Notes under the pieces: generated by a model | The model's input: only the letters and a program-made list of their open reading frames with translations | What the model was told of the DNA's origin: nothing | The model's database searches: none | Assembly (NCBI GenBank): GCA_002319815.1 | Contig: DCFR01000050.1 | Coordinates: 1 to 11,685 of the forward strand | From: Megamonas sp. UBA1799 | Lineage (GTDB): Bacteria > Bacillota > Negativicutes > Selenomonadales > Selenomonadaceae | Direction: 5' to 3' | DNA length: 11,685 bases | Position numbers and translations under genes: made by a program | Shown here: piece by piece, positions 1-6,360 of the stretch | How the letters are laid out: each line of letters begins with the position of its first letter | Position numbering within the stretch: the first letter of the stretch is position 1

Positions 1-1242
1 GTGCAGGCGCTGCACGACTTGCAAGGACTGCAGTCTTCAGCGGCGGCTGTGCAGGCAGAGTGTGCGCAGACGGCAGAAAAACTGGAGGACTCGGAACAGG
101 ATGCGCAGGACTTGGCAAAATACGTCAATTCATGGGAATTGAAGCGCACTGTTTTTGAACAGGAAGTATTGCGCAGTCAGGAACGTTTGCTTTTAAAGCA
201 GCGGGAAATAGAACAGACTTCGGCGGCATTGGCTGCGGCACAGCAGGAACAGGCTGCTTTATTGGCCGCGCTGACCGAAGGCAATGAGCGCCTGCAAAAG
301 CTGCGGCAGGATAATGTGGCTCTGCAGCAGCGCTATCAGGCGGCCACGGACGAACAGCAAAAAATTTATCAGGCAAAGATGGAAAAGTTGGTGGAAAGCC
401 AGCAGCATGATCAGAAGGCACGCGATGCAGCGCAGCGGTTGAATGCTTTGCAGGCGAAACTGCATCAGCTGCAGCTGGATGCGTCTAAAGTGCAGTTTGA
501 GCTTGCACAATGCGTTGCGCTGCTGCAGGATGAATATGCGCTGCGTCCGGAGCAGGCGGCTTCTTATTGCCTGCCGCTGACGGCAGCGGCTTTGCGGCAG
601 CGCCGGGAAGAACTGTCGGCGCAAATCGCCTCGTTGGGGGCGGTCAATCCGCAGGCGATTGAGGAATATGAAGAATTACGCAAAAGACATGATTTTATGC
701 AGCAACAGGCTGCAGATTTATCCGGCGCTAAGGAAAATCTGCAGCGTATCTTGAAAGAAATGGATGTGACGATGACGCGGCAATTCCGCGAGGCATTTGC
801 TAAAATACGAGAATATTTTAATGCCATTTTCGTCGAGTTGTTCGGCGGCGGGCAGGCTGATCTTTTGCTGACGGATGAACATGATGTTTTGAATGCCGGC
901 GTGGAGATTGAAGTGCAGCTGCCGGATAAGAAAAGACAAAATTTGTCGGCGCTTTCGGGGGGCGAGCGAGCCCTTACGGTTATTGCTCTGTTGTTTGCTT
1001 TTTTGCGTTGCAAGCCGGCGCCTTTCTCGGTGCTGGATGAAATCGATGCTCCGTTGGACGAAGCAAATATTGCCCGGTTTGGTAAATTTTTGCGCCAGTT
1101 TGCGGAAAATACGCAGTTTATTATCGTAACACATCGTAAGGGAACGATGGAGGCGGCTGATACCCTGTACGGTATTACTTTGGAAGCCGCCGGGGTGTCC
1201 AAGATCATTTCAGTTAAATTGGATGAGGTTTCGGAGGAATAG
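1..1242 (+). CDS. smc: Chromosome segregation protein SMC, C-terminal part (5' truncated by window edge)
   Basis: This is the C-terminal third of SMC, the ATPase that, with ScpA and ScpB, organises and helps segregate the chromosome. Residues are numbered from the window edge. Roughly 1-230 is a long Gln/Ala/Glu-rich coiled coil, the returning arm after the hinge. Then comes the C-terminal head lobe, with the ABC signature LSGGE at 318-322, a Walker B and D-loop stretch PFSVLDEIDAPLD at 341-353, and the switch histidine in VTHR (H378). The segment preceding the head (NPQAIEEYEELRKR) is also typical of bacterial SMC. The hinge, N-terminal head and true start lie upstream, so the first GTG is only an in-frame codon. 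It ends TAG 10 nt before ftsY, consistent with one operon, as in other Firmicutes. The substrate-binding partners are known for the family and not visible here. Confidence 0.96.
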   Translation: MQALHDLQGLQSSAAAVQAECAQTAEKLEDSEQDAQDLAKYVNSWELKRTVFEQEVLRSQERLLLKQREIEQTSAALAAAQQEQAALLAALTEGNERLQKLRQDNVALQQRYQAATDEQQKIYQAKMEKLVESQQHDQKARDAAQRLNALQAKLHQLQLDASKVQFELAQCVALLQDEYALRPEQAASYCLPLTAAALRQRREELSAQIASLGAVNPQAIEEYEELRKRHDFMQQQAADLSGAKENLQRILKEMDVTMTRQFREAFAKIREYFNAIFVELFGGGQADLLLTDEHDVLNAGVEIEVQLPDKKRQNLSALSGGERALTVIALLFAFLRCKPAPFSVLDEIDAPLDEANIARFGKFLRQFAENTQFIIVTHRKGTMEAADTLYGITLEAAGVSKIISVKLDEVSEE

Positions 1243-1252
1243 GGAGGATTAT

Positions 1253-2167
1253 ATGGGATTTTTTGATAAACTTAAAAAAGGATTGGCTAAAACGCGGGAG
1301 AGCCTGACCGGAAAAATTGAAAAACTGGTTTTGGGCTATGCCGATATCGATGATGACCTGTTGGATGAATTGGAAGAAACGTTGATTATGGCAGATGTCG
1401 GCGTCAAGACAACGGAAAAACTGATGCAGGCAGTCCGACAAGGGATCAAGCAAAAGAAAATCAATTCCCCTGACGATCTGAAACCTTTCTTGGAGCAGAC
1501 CATTCGTGATATGCTGGTGAGTGGAACCGATGAGGTCCGCTTGGCAGCACAGGGGCCGACGGTCATGCTGGTGATTGGCGTTAACGGCGTGGGCAAGACG
1601 ACAACAATCGGCAAGTTAAGCGCTTATTATCGAGGTCAGGGAAAGAAAGTCATGCTGGCTGCGGCAGATACTTTTCGCGCGGCGGCTATTGATCAGCTGG
1701 AAATCTGGGGGCAGCGGACTGGAGCCGAAGTCATTCGCCATGAAGAAGGGTCTGATCCGGCGGCCGTAGCTTACGATGCGGTGCTGGCTGCCAAGGCCCG
1801 AGGCGTGGATATTCTTTTCGTAGATACGGCAGGGCGGCTGCAGACCAAATCCAATCTGATGGAGGAGCTGAAAAAAATCAACCGGGTCATTCAGCGGGAA
1901 ATTCCCGAGGCTCCGCATGAGACGCTTTTGGTGCTCGATGCCACAACCGGACAAAATGCGATCAGCCAGGCGGATCTTTTTTCTCAGGCAGCGCCTATTT
2001 CCGGCGTGGTGCTGACTAAATTGGACGGTACCGCCAAGGGCGGCGTAGTGATTGGCATCAAAGCCGAACTGTCCATGCCGGTGAAATGGATTGGCGTTGG
2101 TGAGGCTGTTGATGATTTGCGGCCATTCGTTGCGGCTGATTTTGCCAAGGCGCTTTTCGAAAAATAA
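1253..2167 (+). CDS. ftsY: Signal recognition particle receptor GTPase FtsY
   Basis: FtsY is the membrane-associated receptor for the signal recognition particle. It pairs with Ffh in a GTP-dependent heterodimer and hands ribosome-nascent chains to SecYEG. The protein has 304 residues and starts MGFFDKLKKG. An in-frame ATG 30 nt upstream, inside smc, was rejected because GGGAGG at 1242-1247 sits 5 nt before the ATG at 1253. An N domain of about 100 residues is followed by the G domain: P-loop GVNGVGKTTT at 109-118, the ADTFRAAA motif at 138-145, DTAGRL at 191-196 and the guanine-specificity region TKLDGTAKGG at 255-264. The long acidic A domain of E. coli FtsY is missing, and membrane binding probably relies on the basic N-terminal helix, as in other Gram-positive-type FtsY. 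It follows smc by 10 nt. Its partner ffh lies 1.8 kb downstream. Confidence 0.98.
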   Translation: MGFFDKLKKGLAKTRESLTGKIEKLVLGYADIDDDLLDELEETLIMADVGVKTTEKLMQAVRQGIKQKKINSPDDLKPFLEQTIRDMLVSGTDEVRLAAQGPTVMLVIGVNGVGKTTTIGKLSAYYRGQGKKVMLAAADTFRAAAIDQLEIWGQRTGAEVIRHEEGSDPAAVAYDAVLAAKARGVDILFVDTAGRLQTKSNLMEELKKINRVIQREIPEAPHETLLVLDATTGQNAISQADLFSQAAPISGVVLTKLDGTAKGGVVIGIKAELSMPVKWIGVGEAVDDLRPFVAADFAKALFEK

Positions 2168-2170
2168 ATT

Positions 2171-2209
2171 GCCGAGGGACCTGTCTGTGTCTGATGGAGA
2201 GACATCGGC
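2171..2209 (+). other. Bulged dyad in the ftsY-dehydrogenase gap
   Basis: The 79-nt gap after ftsY holds an imperfect hairpin. GCCGA (2171-2175) can pair with TCGGC (2205-2209). TGTCT, present at both 2182-2186 and 2188-2192, can pair with AGACA (2200-2204). No T-run follows, so it is not a standard terminator. I see no convincing promoter for the next gene in this gap, so read-through from smc-ftsY is the simplest reading. It may be a processing or stability element, or chance. Confidence 0.3.
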
Positions 2210-2246
2210 CGGACGGCTCAAAATAAATTATAGGAGGCAGCATATC

Positions 2247-3416
2247 ATGCAGAATTTTAGTTTTTCTCTTCCAGTTCAGGTATTTTTTGGCAAAGGGCAG
2301 CTGAAACATCTTTCTGCGGCGATGGAGCCGTATGGTAAAAATGTTTTGTTGGTCTATGGCGGCGGTAGTATCAAACGCACCGGCCTTTATGACAAAGTGA
2401 AAGATGTGCTTAAAGACTGTACGATTTTTGAACTTGGCGGCGTAGAACCAAATCCGCGGGTCTCTACGGTACGCAAGGGCGTGGAGATTTGCCGCAAAGA
2501 GGGCATTGATATTCTGTTGGCGGTTGGCGGCGGCAGTACGATTGATTGTTCAAAAGCCATTGCGGCAGCGGTCTTTTATGAAGGCGATGCCTGGGATATG
2601 GTATTAAATTCCCGCAGCAAGGCTATTAACAAAGCGCTGCCTATCGCGGCCATTCTTACGCTGGCGGCGACGGGCAGTGAAATGGATGGAGCAGCGGTTA
2701 TTTCTAATGATGAGACTAAGGAAAAACTCTCAATCATGAGTCCGGCGCTGCTGCCAAAGATTGCGGTGATGGATCCGGAAAACACCTTTACGGTGCCGGC
2801 TTCTCAGACGGCCGCCGGCAGTGCCGATATTCTTTCCCATATCATGGAAGTTTACTTCGGCGCAGAAGATACCTACATGACGGATCGTATTTGTGAAGCA
2901 ATCATGAAGACGGTGGTTCATTATGCGCCATTGGCGATGAAGGAACCGGATAACTACGAAGCCCGGGCCAATCTTATGTGGGCCAGCTCTTGGGCTATCA
3001 ATGGCTTGACCAATGCCGGCAAGGCGCATGATTGGTCTTGTCATTACATTGAGCATGAGCTTTCGGCTTATTATGATATTACGCATGGCGTCGGTCTGGC
3101 CATTGTTACGCCGCGCTGGATGCGTCATGTTCTCAGTGATCGGACACTGGATAAATTCACTGCGTTTGCAGTCAATGTCTGGGGCTGTGATGCCAGCTTG
3201 GCTCCTTATGAACTGGCAGAAAAAGGTATTGAAGCACTGGAGGCGTTCTACAAGGAGTTGGCGATTCCTATGACCTTGAAGGAACTTAACATTACCACCG
3301 ATGAAAATTTTGCAGCGATGGCGAAGCATGCGGTTGATTTTACCGGCATCGGCAGCATTTCGTATGTACCGCTGACAACAGCGGAAATCGTCGGGATTCT
3401 TAAACAATGCCTTTGA
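2247..3416 (+). CDS. Iron-containing alcohol dehydrogenase (YqhD / butanol dehydrogenase type)
   Basis: This is a 389-residue group III metal-dependent alcohol dehydrogenase. It probably reduces aldehydes such as butyraldehyde to alcohols with NAD(P)H in the cytoplasm. The N-terminal half is a dinucleotide-binding fold, with GGGS at 38-41 and a second GGGSTID at 94-100. The metal ligands expected for the family are all present: D194, H198, H266 and H280, in SADILSHIME, HDWSCHYIEH and DITHGVG. The spacing and the flanking sequence (LGGVEPNP, YGGGSIKRTG) match E. coli YqhD and Bacillus YugJ/YugK as I remember them. Glycine rather than aspartate in the first GGGS loop favours NADPH, which is an inference. 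The ATG at 2247 is chosen for its AGGAGG at 2232-2237; the open frame extends upstream into ftsY but lacks family similarity there. The physiological substrate cannot be told from sequence. Confidence 0.93.
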   Translation: MQNFSFSLPVQVFFGKGQLKHLSAAMEPYGKNVLLVYGGGSIKRTGLYDKVKDVLKDCTIFELGGVEPNPRVSTVRKGVEICRKEGIDILLAVGGGSTIDCSKAIAAAVFYEGDAWDMVLNSRSKAINKALPIAAILTLAATGSEMDGAAVISNDETKEKLSIMSPALLPKIAVMDPENTFTVPASQTAAGSADILSHIMEVYFGAEDTYMTDRICEAIMKTVVHYAPLAMKEPDNYEARANLMWASSWAINGLTNAGKAHDWSCHYIEHELSAYYDITHGVGLAIVTPRWMRHVLSDRTLDKFTAFAVNVWGCDASLAPYELAEKGIEALEAFYKELAIPMTLKELNITTDENFAAMAKHAVDFTGIGSISYVPLTTAEIVGILKQCL

Positions 3417-3443
3417 AGAAAAAATGATCTGTTGAATGATTAG

Positions 3444-3479
3444 ATTACCCGGCTAAGAATTCTTAGCCGGGTAATTTTT
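3444..3479 (+). terminator. Intrinsic terminator after the dehydrogenase
   Basis: A perfect 32-nt palindrome runs from 3444 to 3475. The left arm is ATTACCCGGCTAAGAA and the right arm is its exact reverse complement. In RNA this gives a stem of about 14 bp with an AAUU loop, followed directly by a T-run to 3479. It lies 28 nt after the dehydrogenase stop and separates the smc-ftsY-dehydrogenase transcript from the ylxM operon. Confidence 0.93.
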
Positions 3480-3514
3480 GTGAACAATATAGATGCTATT
3501 AAAAAATCAAGTTT

Positions 3515-3534
3515 GACAAGTAAAATCCCTTGAC
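3515..3534 (+). repeat. Operator-like dyad 1 (overlaps the -35 of the ylxM promoter)
   Basis: The sequence is GACAAG, 8 nt, CTTGAC: an inverted repeat with one mismatch between its arms. It matches dyad 2 at 17 of 19 positions (3517-3535 against 3567-3585). Its right arm overlaps the -35 hexamer TTGACA at 3530-3535, where a bound protein would block RNA polymerase. I do not recognise the motif as the site of a known regulator. Confidence 0.5.
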
Positions 3535-3558
3535 AAACGATGCCACACTTTATATAAT
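3530..3558 (+). promoter_or_regulatory. Sigma-A promoter of the ylxM-ffh operon
   Basis: A consensus promoter: -35 TTGACA at 3530-3535, a 17-nt spacer, and -10 TATAAT at 3553-3558. Transcription should begin near 3565, leaving a leader of about 43 nt before ylxM. Both hexamers and the spacing are ideal, so strong expression is expected, suiting SRP and ribosomal genes. Dyad 1 overlaps the -35 and dyad 2 begins at about +1. Confidence 0.9.
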
Positions 3559-3564
3559 AGCTAA

Positions 3565-3584
3565 GTCAAGTGAAATCGCTTGAC
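3565..3584 (+). repeat. Operator-like dyad 2 (at the transcription start of ylxM)
   Basis: A perfect inverted repeat: GTCAAG, 8 nt, CTTGAC. It lies exactly 50 bp downstream of dyad 1 and starts at the predicted +1. It could be a second operator, or a 6-7 bp hairpin at the 5' end of the mRNA. The similar copy upstream of the transcribed region favours a DNA site, but a drifted duplication cannot be ruled out. Confidence 0.5.
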
Positions 3585-3607
3585 ATTGTATGAGGTATGA
3601 TGACATA

Positions 3608-3967
3608 ATGCTGGAAGAGCTTTTACATATATCGGAGCTATTTGATCTTTATGGTGCGCTGTTGACAGAACGGCAGCAGCAATGCCTGACAATGCATTTG
3701 TTTGAGGATTTTTCCCTGACCGAGATCGGGGAGTCGTTGGGAATCTCCCGGCAGGCGGTGTACGATATGCTGCATCGCGCTGAGCAGACAATGGAAAGTT
3801 ATGAGCGGCGTTTGGGATTTTTAAAGCGGCAGCGGCAGGAACGGGCGGCTCTCGGGGATATTTATCGTGAGCTGGCAGCTTTGCCGGTTCAGCCGTCTGG
3901 GCCGGTGAAGGCTTTATTGAAGCGTTTAGCTCTGTTTACGGATCAGCAACAGGAGGTAGAACTTTGA
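3608..3967 (+). CDS. ylxM: SRP-associated helix-turn-helix protein YlxM
   Basis: YlxM is a small helical protein of the UPF0122 family, encoded just before ffh in many Firmicutes. In streptococci it has been reported to bind SRP components and modulate the pathway. The 119-residue form (MLEELLHISELFDLYG) carries a sigma-70 region 4-like helix-turn-helix at about 36-58 (LTEIGESLGISRQAVYDML), followed by helices rich in Arg and Gln. An ATG 18 nt upstream (3590) is possible but has no ribosome site. For the chosen ATG, TGAGG at 3591-3595 lies 12 nt away, which is long, so the start is uncertain. The C-terminal third (about 80-119) is not conserved as far as I can tell. Its stop overlaps the ffh start, consistent with translational coupling. 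Confidence 0.92.
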   Translation: MLEELLHISELFDLYGALLTERQQQCLTMHLFEDFSLTEIGESLGISRQAVYDMLHRAEQTMESYERRLGFLKRQRQERAALGDIYRELAALPVQPSGPVKALLKRLALFTDQQQEVEL

Positions 3968-5319
3968 TTTTTGAGGGTTTGGCAGATCGTCTGCAGGCGA
4001 CATTTAAGAAATTGCGGGGACATGGCCGTCTGACGGAAGACGATGTCAATGAGGCAATGCGGGAAGTCCGTATGGCGCTTTTGGAAGCGGATGTCAATTT
4101 CAAAGTTGTCAAAGACTTTGTTAAACGGGTTCAGGAGCGAGCCATCGGGCAGGATATCCTGGCTACGCTGACACCGGCGCAGGTGGTTATTAAAATTGTT
4201 AATGAAGAGCTGACTGCGCTCATGGGCGGTTCGCAGAGCCGGCTTAATATTTCTTCGGTACCGCCGACGGTGATCATGATGGTCGGGCTGCAGGGCGCCG
4301 GCAAGACGACAACAGCCGGCAAACTTGGATTAGCGTTGAAGAAGCAAGGTAAACATCCGCTGCTGGTAGCAGCGGATATTTACCGGCCTGCAGCTGTTAA
4401 GCAGCTGCAGGTGATTGGCGGGCAGTTGGATATTCCCGTGTATGCAATGAAGCCGGGAACCGATGCGGTAACGATTGCCAAAACCGCGGTGCCTTATGCG
4501 ACAGCGCATGCAGCGGATGTTGTCATCATTGATACGGCCGGGCGTCTGCATATCAATGAAGAATTGATGCAGGAATTGAAGTCCATCAAGGCGGAAGTGA
4601 AGCCGCAGGAAATTTTGCTGGTCGTTGATGCTATGACTGGCCAGGATGCAGTCAATGTTGCAGAAAGCTTTAATGGAGATCTTGGTCTCGACGGGGTTGT
4701 GCTTACAAAACTTGACGGTGATGCGCGCGGCGGCGCGGCTCTTTCCGTTAAGGCAGTAACGGGATGCCCGATTAAATTTGTCGGTATGGGTGAAAAGCTG
4801 GAAGCGCTGGAACCCTTTTATCCGGATCGCATGGCCTCGCGGATTTTGGGCATGGGCGATGTGCTTTCTCTGATTGAAAAAGCACAGGATGTTTATGATG
4901 TTGAAGAAGCCAAGAAAATGGAAAAGAAGTTTCGCAAGGATGAGTTTACCTTGGATGACTTCCTTTCACAGTTACAACAAGTTCGTAAAATGGGGTCCTT
5001 TGAACAGATTCTTGGCATGCTGCCCGGTATGGGAAACCTTAAAAAGCAACTGGACGGAGTCGATGTTGATTTCAATGGCAAGGAGATCAAGCATGTGGAA
5101 GCGATTATTCGCTCGATGACTTCGGCGGAGCGGGCGGATATTACGCTTATTAACGGCAGCCGCCGCAAACGTATTGCATTGGGCAGCGGCACCCGAGTAC
5201 AAGATGTCAATAAGGTTATCAAGCAGTTTGCCGATATGAAAAAAATGATGAAACAAATGCAAAAGATGCGGGGCGGCCGCAAGGGCTTTGGCAGCTTTAA
5301 GATGCCGTTCATGCATTAA
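3964..5319 (+). CDS. ffh: Signal recognition particle protein Ffh
   Basis: Ffh (SRP54) binds 4.5S/6S RNA and hydrophobic signal sequences emerging from the ribosome, then docks on FtsY for co-translational targeting. At 451 residues it is full length. The N domain spans about 1-95. The G domain has P-loop GLQGAGKTTT at 108-117, ADIYRPAA at 137-144, DTAGRL at 190-195 and TKLDGDARGG at 248-257. The methionine-rich M domain runs from about 300 to 451, with the RNA-binding helices around SRRKRIALGSGT (399-410) and the tail MKKMMKQMQKMRGG. It starts at a TTG whose last two bases lie within the ylxM stop (TTGA overlap). AGGAGG at 3951-3956, 7 nt upstream, supports that start. The SRP RNA gene is not in the window. 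Confidence 0.98.
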   Translation: MIFEGLADRLQATFKKLRGHGRLTEDDVNEAMREVRMALLEADVNFKVVKDFVKRVQERAIGQDILATLTPAQVVIKIVNEELTALMGGSQSRLNISSVPPTVIMMVGLQGAGKTTTAGKLGLALKKQGKHPLLVAADIYRPAAVKQLQVIGGQLDIPVYAMKPGTDAVTIAKTAVPYATAHAADVVIIDTAGRLHINEELMQELKSIKAEVKPQEILLVVDAMTGQDAVNVAESFNGDLGLDGVVLTKLDGDARGGAALSVKAVTGCPIKFVGMGEKLEALEPFYPDRMASRILGMGDVLSLIEKAQDVYDVEEAKKMEKKFRKDEFTLDDFLSQLQQVRKMGSFEQILGMLPGMGNLKKQLDGVDVDFNGKEIKHVEAIIRSMTSAERADITLINGSRRKRIALGSGTRVQDVNKVIKQFADMKKMMKQMQKMRGGRKGFGSFKMPFMH

Positions 5320-5352
5320 TAGATATTTTTTGTTTGAAGGAGGTGAGTTTTC

Positions 5353-5628
5353 ATGGCAGTTAAGATTCGTTTGAATCGTATGGGTGCAAAAAAGAATCCG
5401 TTCTATCGTATTGTTGTTGCTGATTCCCGTGCGCCGCGTGATGGCCGTTTTATCGAGATTATTGGTAATTACGACTCTACGCAGGAGCCGGCTGTTATCA
5501 ATATCAACGAAGAAAAGGCATTGGAATGGATGGGCAAGGGAGCACAACCGACAGATACAGTCCGTTCTTTACTTAAGAAGCAGGGTGTAATGGCTAAGTT
5601 TGATGAGGCAAAACGCGCGAAACAGTAA
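5353..5628 (+). CDS. rpsP: 30S ribosomal protein S16
   Basis: S16 is an early-assembling protein of the small ribosomal subunit body. The 91-residue sequence opens MAVKIRLNRMGAKKNPFYRI and continues VVADSRAPRDGRFIEIIGNYD, the hallmark S16 fold. It retains WMGKGAQPTDTVRSLL, also conserved, and a short basic tail. The ribosome site is near-perfect: AAGGAGGTGA at 5337-5346, 6 nt before the ATG. It lies 33 nt after ffh and 15 nt before khpA with no terminator, so it belongs to the same transcript. Confidence 0.98.
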   Translation: MAVKIRLNRMGAKKNPFYRIVVADSRAPRDGRFIEIIGNYDSTQEPAVININEEKALEWMGKGAQPTDTVRSLLKKQGVMAKFDEAKRAKQ

Positions 5629-5643
5629 GAAAGAGGAATCCGC

Positions 5644-5871
5644 ATGAAAGAAATTGTTGAAGTCATAGCCAAATCATTAGTAGATCATCCTGATCAGGTT
5701 GTCGTTGAGGAAAAAGATGATGACCGGATGACAGTTTTTGAACTGCATGTTGCTCAGGATGATATGGGCAAAGTTATTGGCAAACAAGGGCGTATTGCAA
5801 AAGCTATGCGCACTGTGGTCAAGGCTGCTGCCACCCGCGAAAATAAGAAAGTCACTGTAGAAATTATCTAA
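5644..5871 (+). CDS. khpA: KH-domain RNA-binding protein KhpA (YlqC)
   Basis: A single-KH-domain protein of 75 residues. The nucleic-acid-binding GxxG loop is IGKQG at 45-49 within MGKVIGKQGRIAKAMRTVV. In streptococci and others KhpA pairs with KhpB (Jag) to bind many RNAs, and it affects cell division and elongation. KhpB is not in this window. AGAGG at 5632-5636 lies 7 nt before the ATG. The gene follows rpsP by 15 nt, the usual Firmicutes position. A hairpin with a T-run follows the stop, which may set the amount of downstream ylqD-rimM-trmD mRNA relative to rpsP-khpA. Confidence 0.95.
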   Translation: MKEIVEVIAKSLVDHPDQVVVEEKDDDRMTVFELHVAQDDMGKVIGKQGRIAKAMRTVVKAAATRENKKVTVEII

Positions 5872-5876
5872 AAGCC

Positions 5877-5920
5877 GCGGCAACGTTATCCTTTTTATAG
5901 GGGGGCGTGCCGCTGTTTTT
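5877..5920 (+). terminator. Probable terminator or attenuator between khpA and ylqD
   Basis: GCGGCA (5877-5882) pairs exactly with TGCCGC (5908-5913). The helix can extend past a bulged A through CG/CG (5884-5885 with 5906-5907) and weaker pairs between TATCC and the G-run at 5900-5905. Five T follow at 5916-5920. It begins 6 nt after the khpA stop. Because ylqD-rimM-trmD continue on the same strand with no clear promoter, partial termination is more likely than complete termination. Confidence 0.6.
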
Positions 5921-5952
5921 ATATGTACAACCAATAGAAAAGAGGAAATGGC

Positions 5953-6360
5953 ATGGACAGTGTATCAGTAAAAATTCCGGTGACGATTAAGGCGAAATTA
6001 ACCGAGAAATTGAAAAAACGCATCGTTGAAGAATTGACCGGCAATATTAAACAAGTAGAACTTGAACTGCAACAGATGGATATTCAGGAAAAGCGGGTCA
6101 TAGAAGAGCAGGCACAGAATGATTTGCAGCAACTGCAGGCAATTCGTCAGCACTTTGGCGCAGAGCGGCAGAAACGTCTGGAATATAAAGAGCAGGCAGA
6201 AGCGAAGCTGCAGGATACAAATAAACTGGCGCTGGGCGCAGAGATTGTACAAGGGACGCTGGAGCGTTTAGCCGAGATCAAGGTTGGCGACAATATGCGT
6301 GAACTGATGAATGTTGAGGTATTGGTAGAAGATGACAAAGTTATCGCCATCCGCAGTTGA
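5953..6360 (+). CDS. ylqD: YlqD family protein of unknown function
   Basis: This 135-residue protein matches the YlqD family, found between khpA and rimM in many Firmicutes. No biochemical function is established to my knowledge. A short N-terminal segment (MDSVSVKIPVTIKAKLTE) resembles the family's opening. Then comes a highly charged, Gln-rich region of about 25-85 with heptad-like hydrophobics, probably a coiled coil. The C-terminal stretch (about 110-135, KVGDNMRELMNVEVLVEDDKV) looks like a small beta domain. There is no signal peptide or membrane segment, so it should be cytoplasmic. AGAGG at 5941-5945, 7 nt before the ATG, sets the start. Its 3' end overlaps rimM by 29 nt in another frame, implying coupled translation. 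Confidence 0.88.
   Translation: MDSVSVKIPVTIKAKLTEKLKKRIVEELTGNIKQVELELQQMDIQEKRVIEEQAQNDLQQLQAIRQHFGAERQKRLEYKEQAEAKLQDTNKLALGAEIVQGTLERLAEIKVGDNMRELMNVEVLVEDDKVIAIRS

Noticed and set aside
564..1208. Long open frame on the minus strand opposite smc
   Set aside because: It lies entirely antisense to strongly conserved SMC head sequence, has no ribosome site or recognisable domain, and reflects codon composition.
1616..2221. Long minus-strand open frame opposite ftsY
   Set aside because: It is antisense to the conserved FtsY G domain, and its composition does not resemble a real protein.
2730..3407. 225-codon minus-strand open frame opposite the dehydrogenase
   Set aside because: The opposite strand encodes the metal-binding motifs of a complete Fe-ADH, and the minus-strand protein is His/Arg/Ile-rich with no family resemblance.
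3590..3607. Upstream ATG of ylxM adding six residues
   Set aside because: It has no ribosome site, and the family usually begins with a sequence like MLE, matching the ATG at 3608. It is kept as a possibility in the gene entry.
3580..3609. Second promoter, TTGACA at 3580 with CATAAT at 3604
   Set aside because: The 18-nt spaced match would start transcription inside ylxM, after its start codon. The TTGACA is explained by dyad 2.
1591..4320. Shared stretch GGCAAGACGACAACA in ftsY and ffh
   Set aside because: It encodes the same P-loop in two homologous SRP GTPases and is explained by paralogy, not a DNA repeat element.
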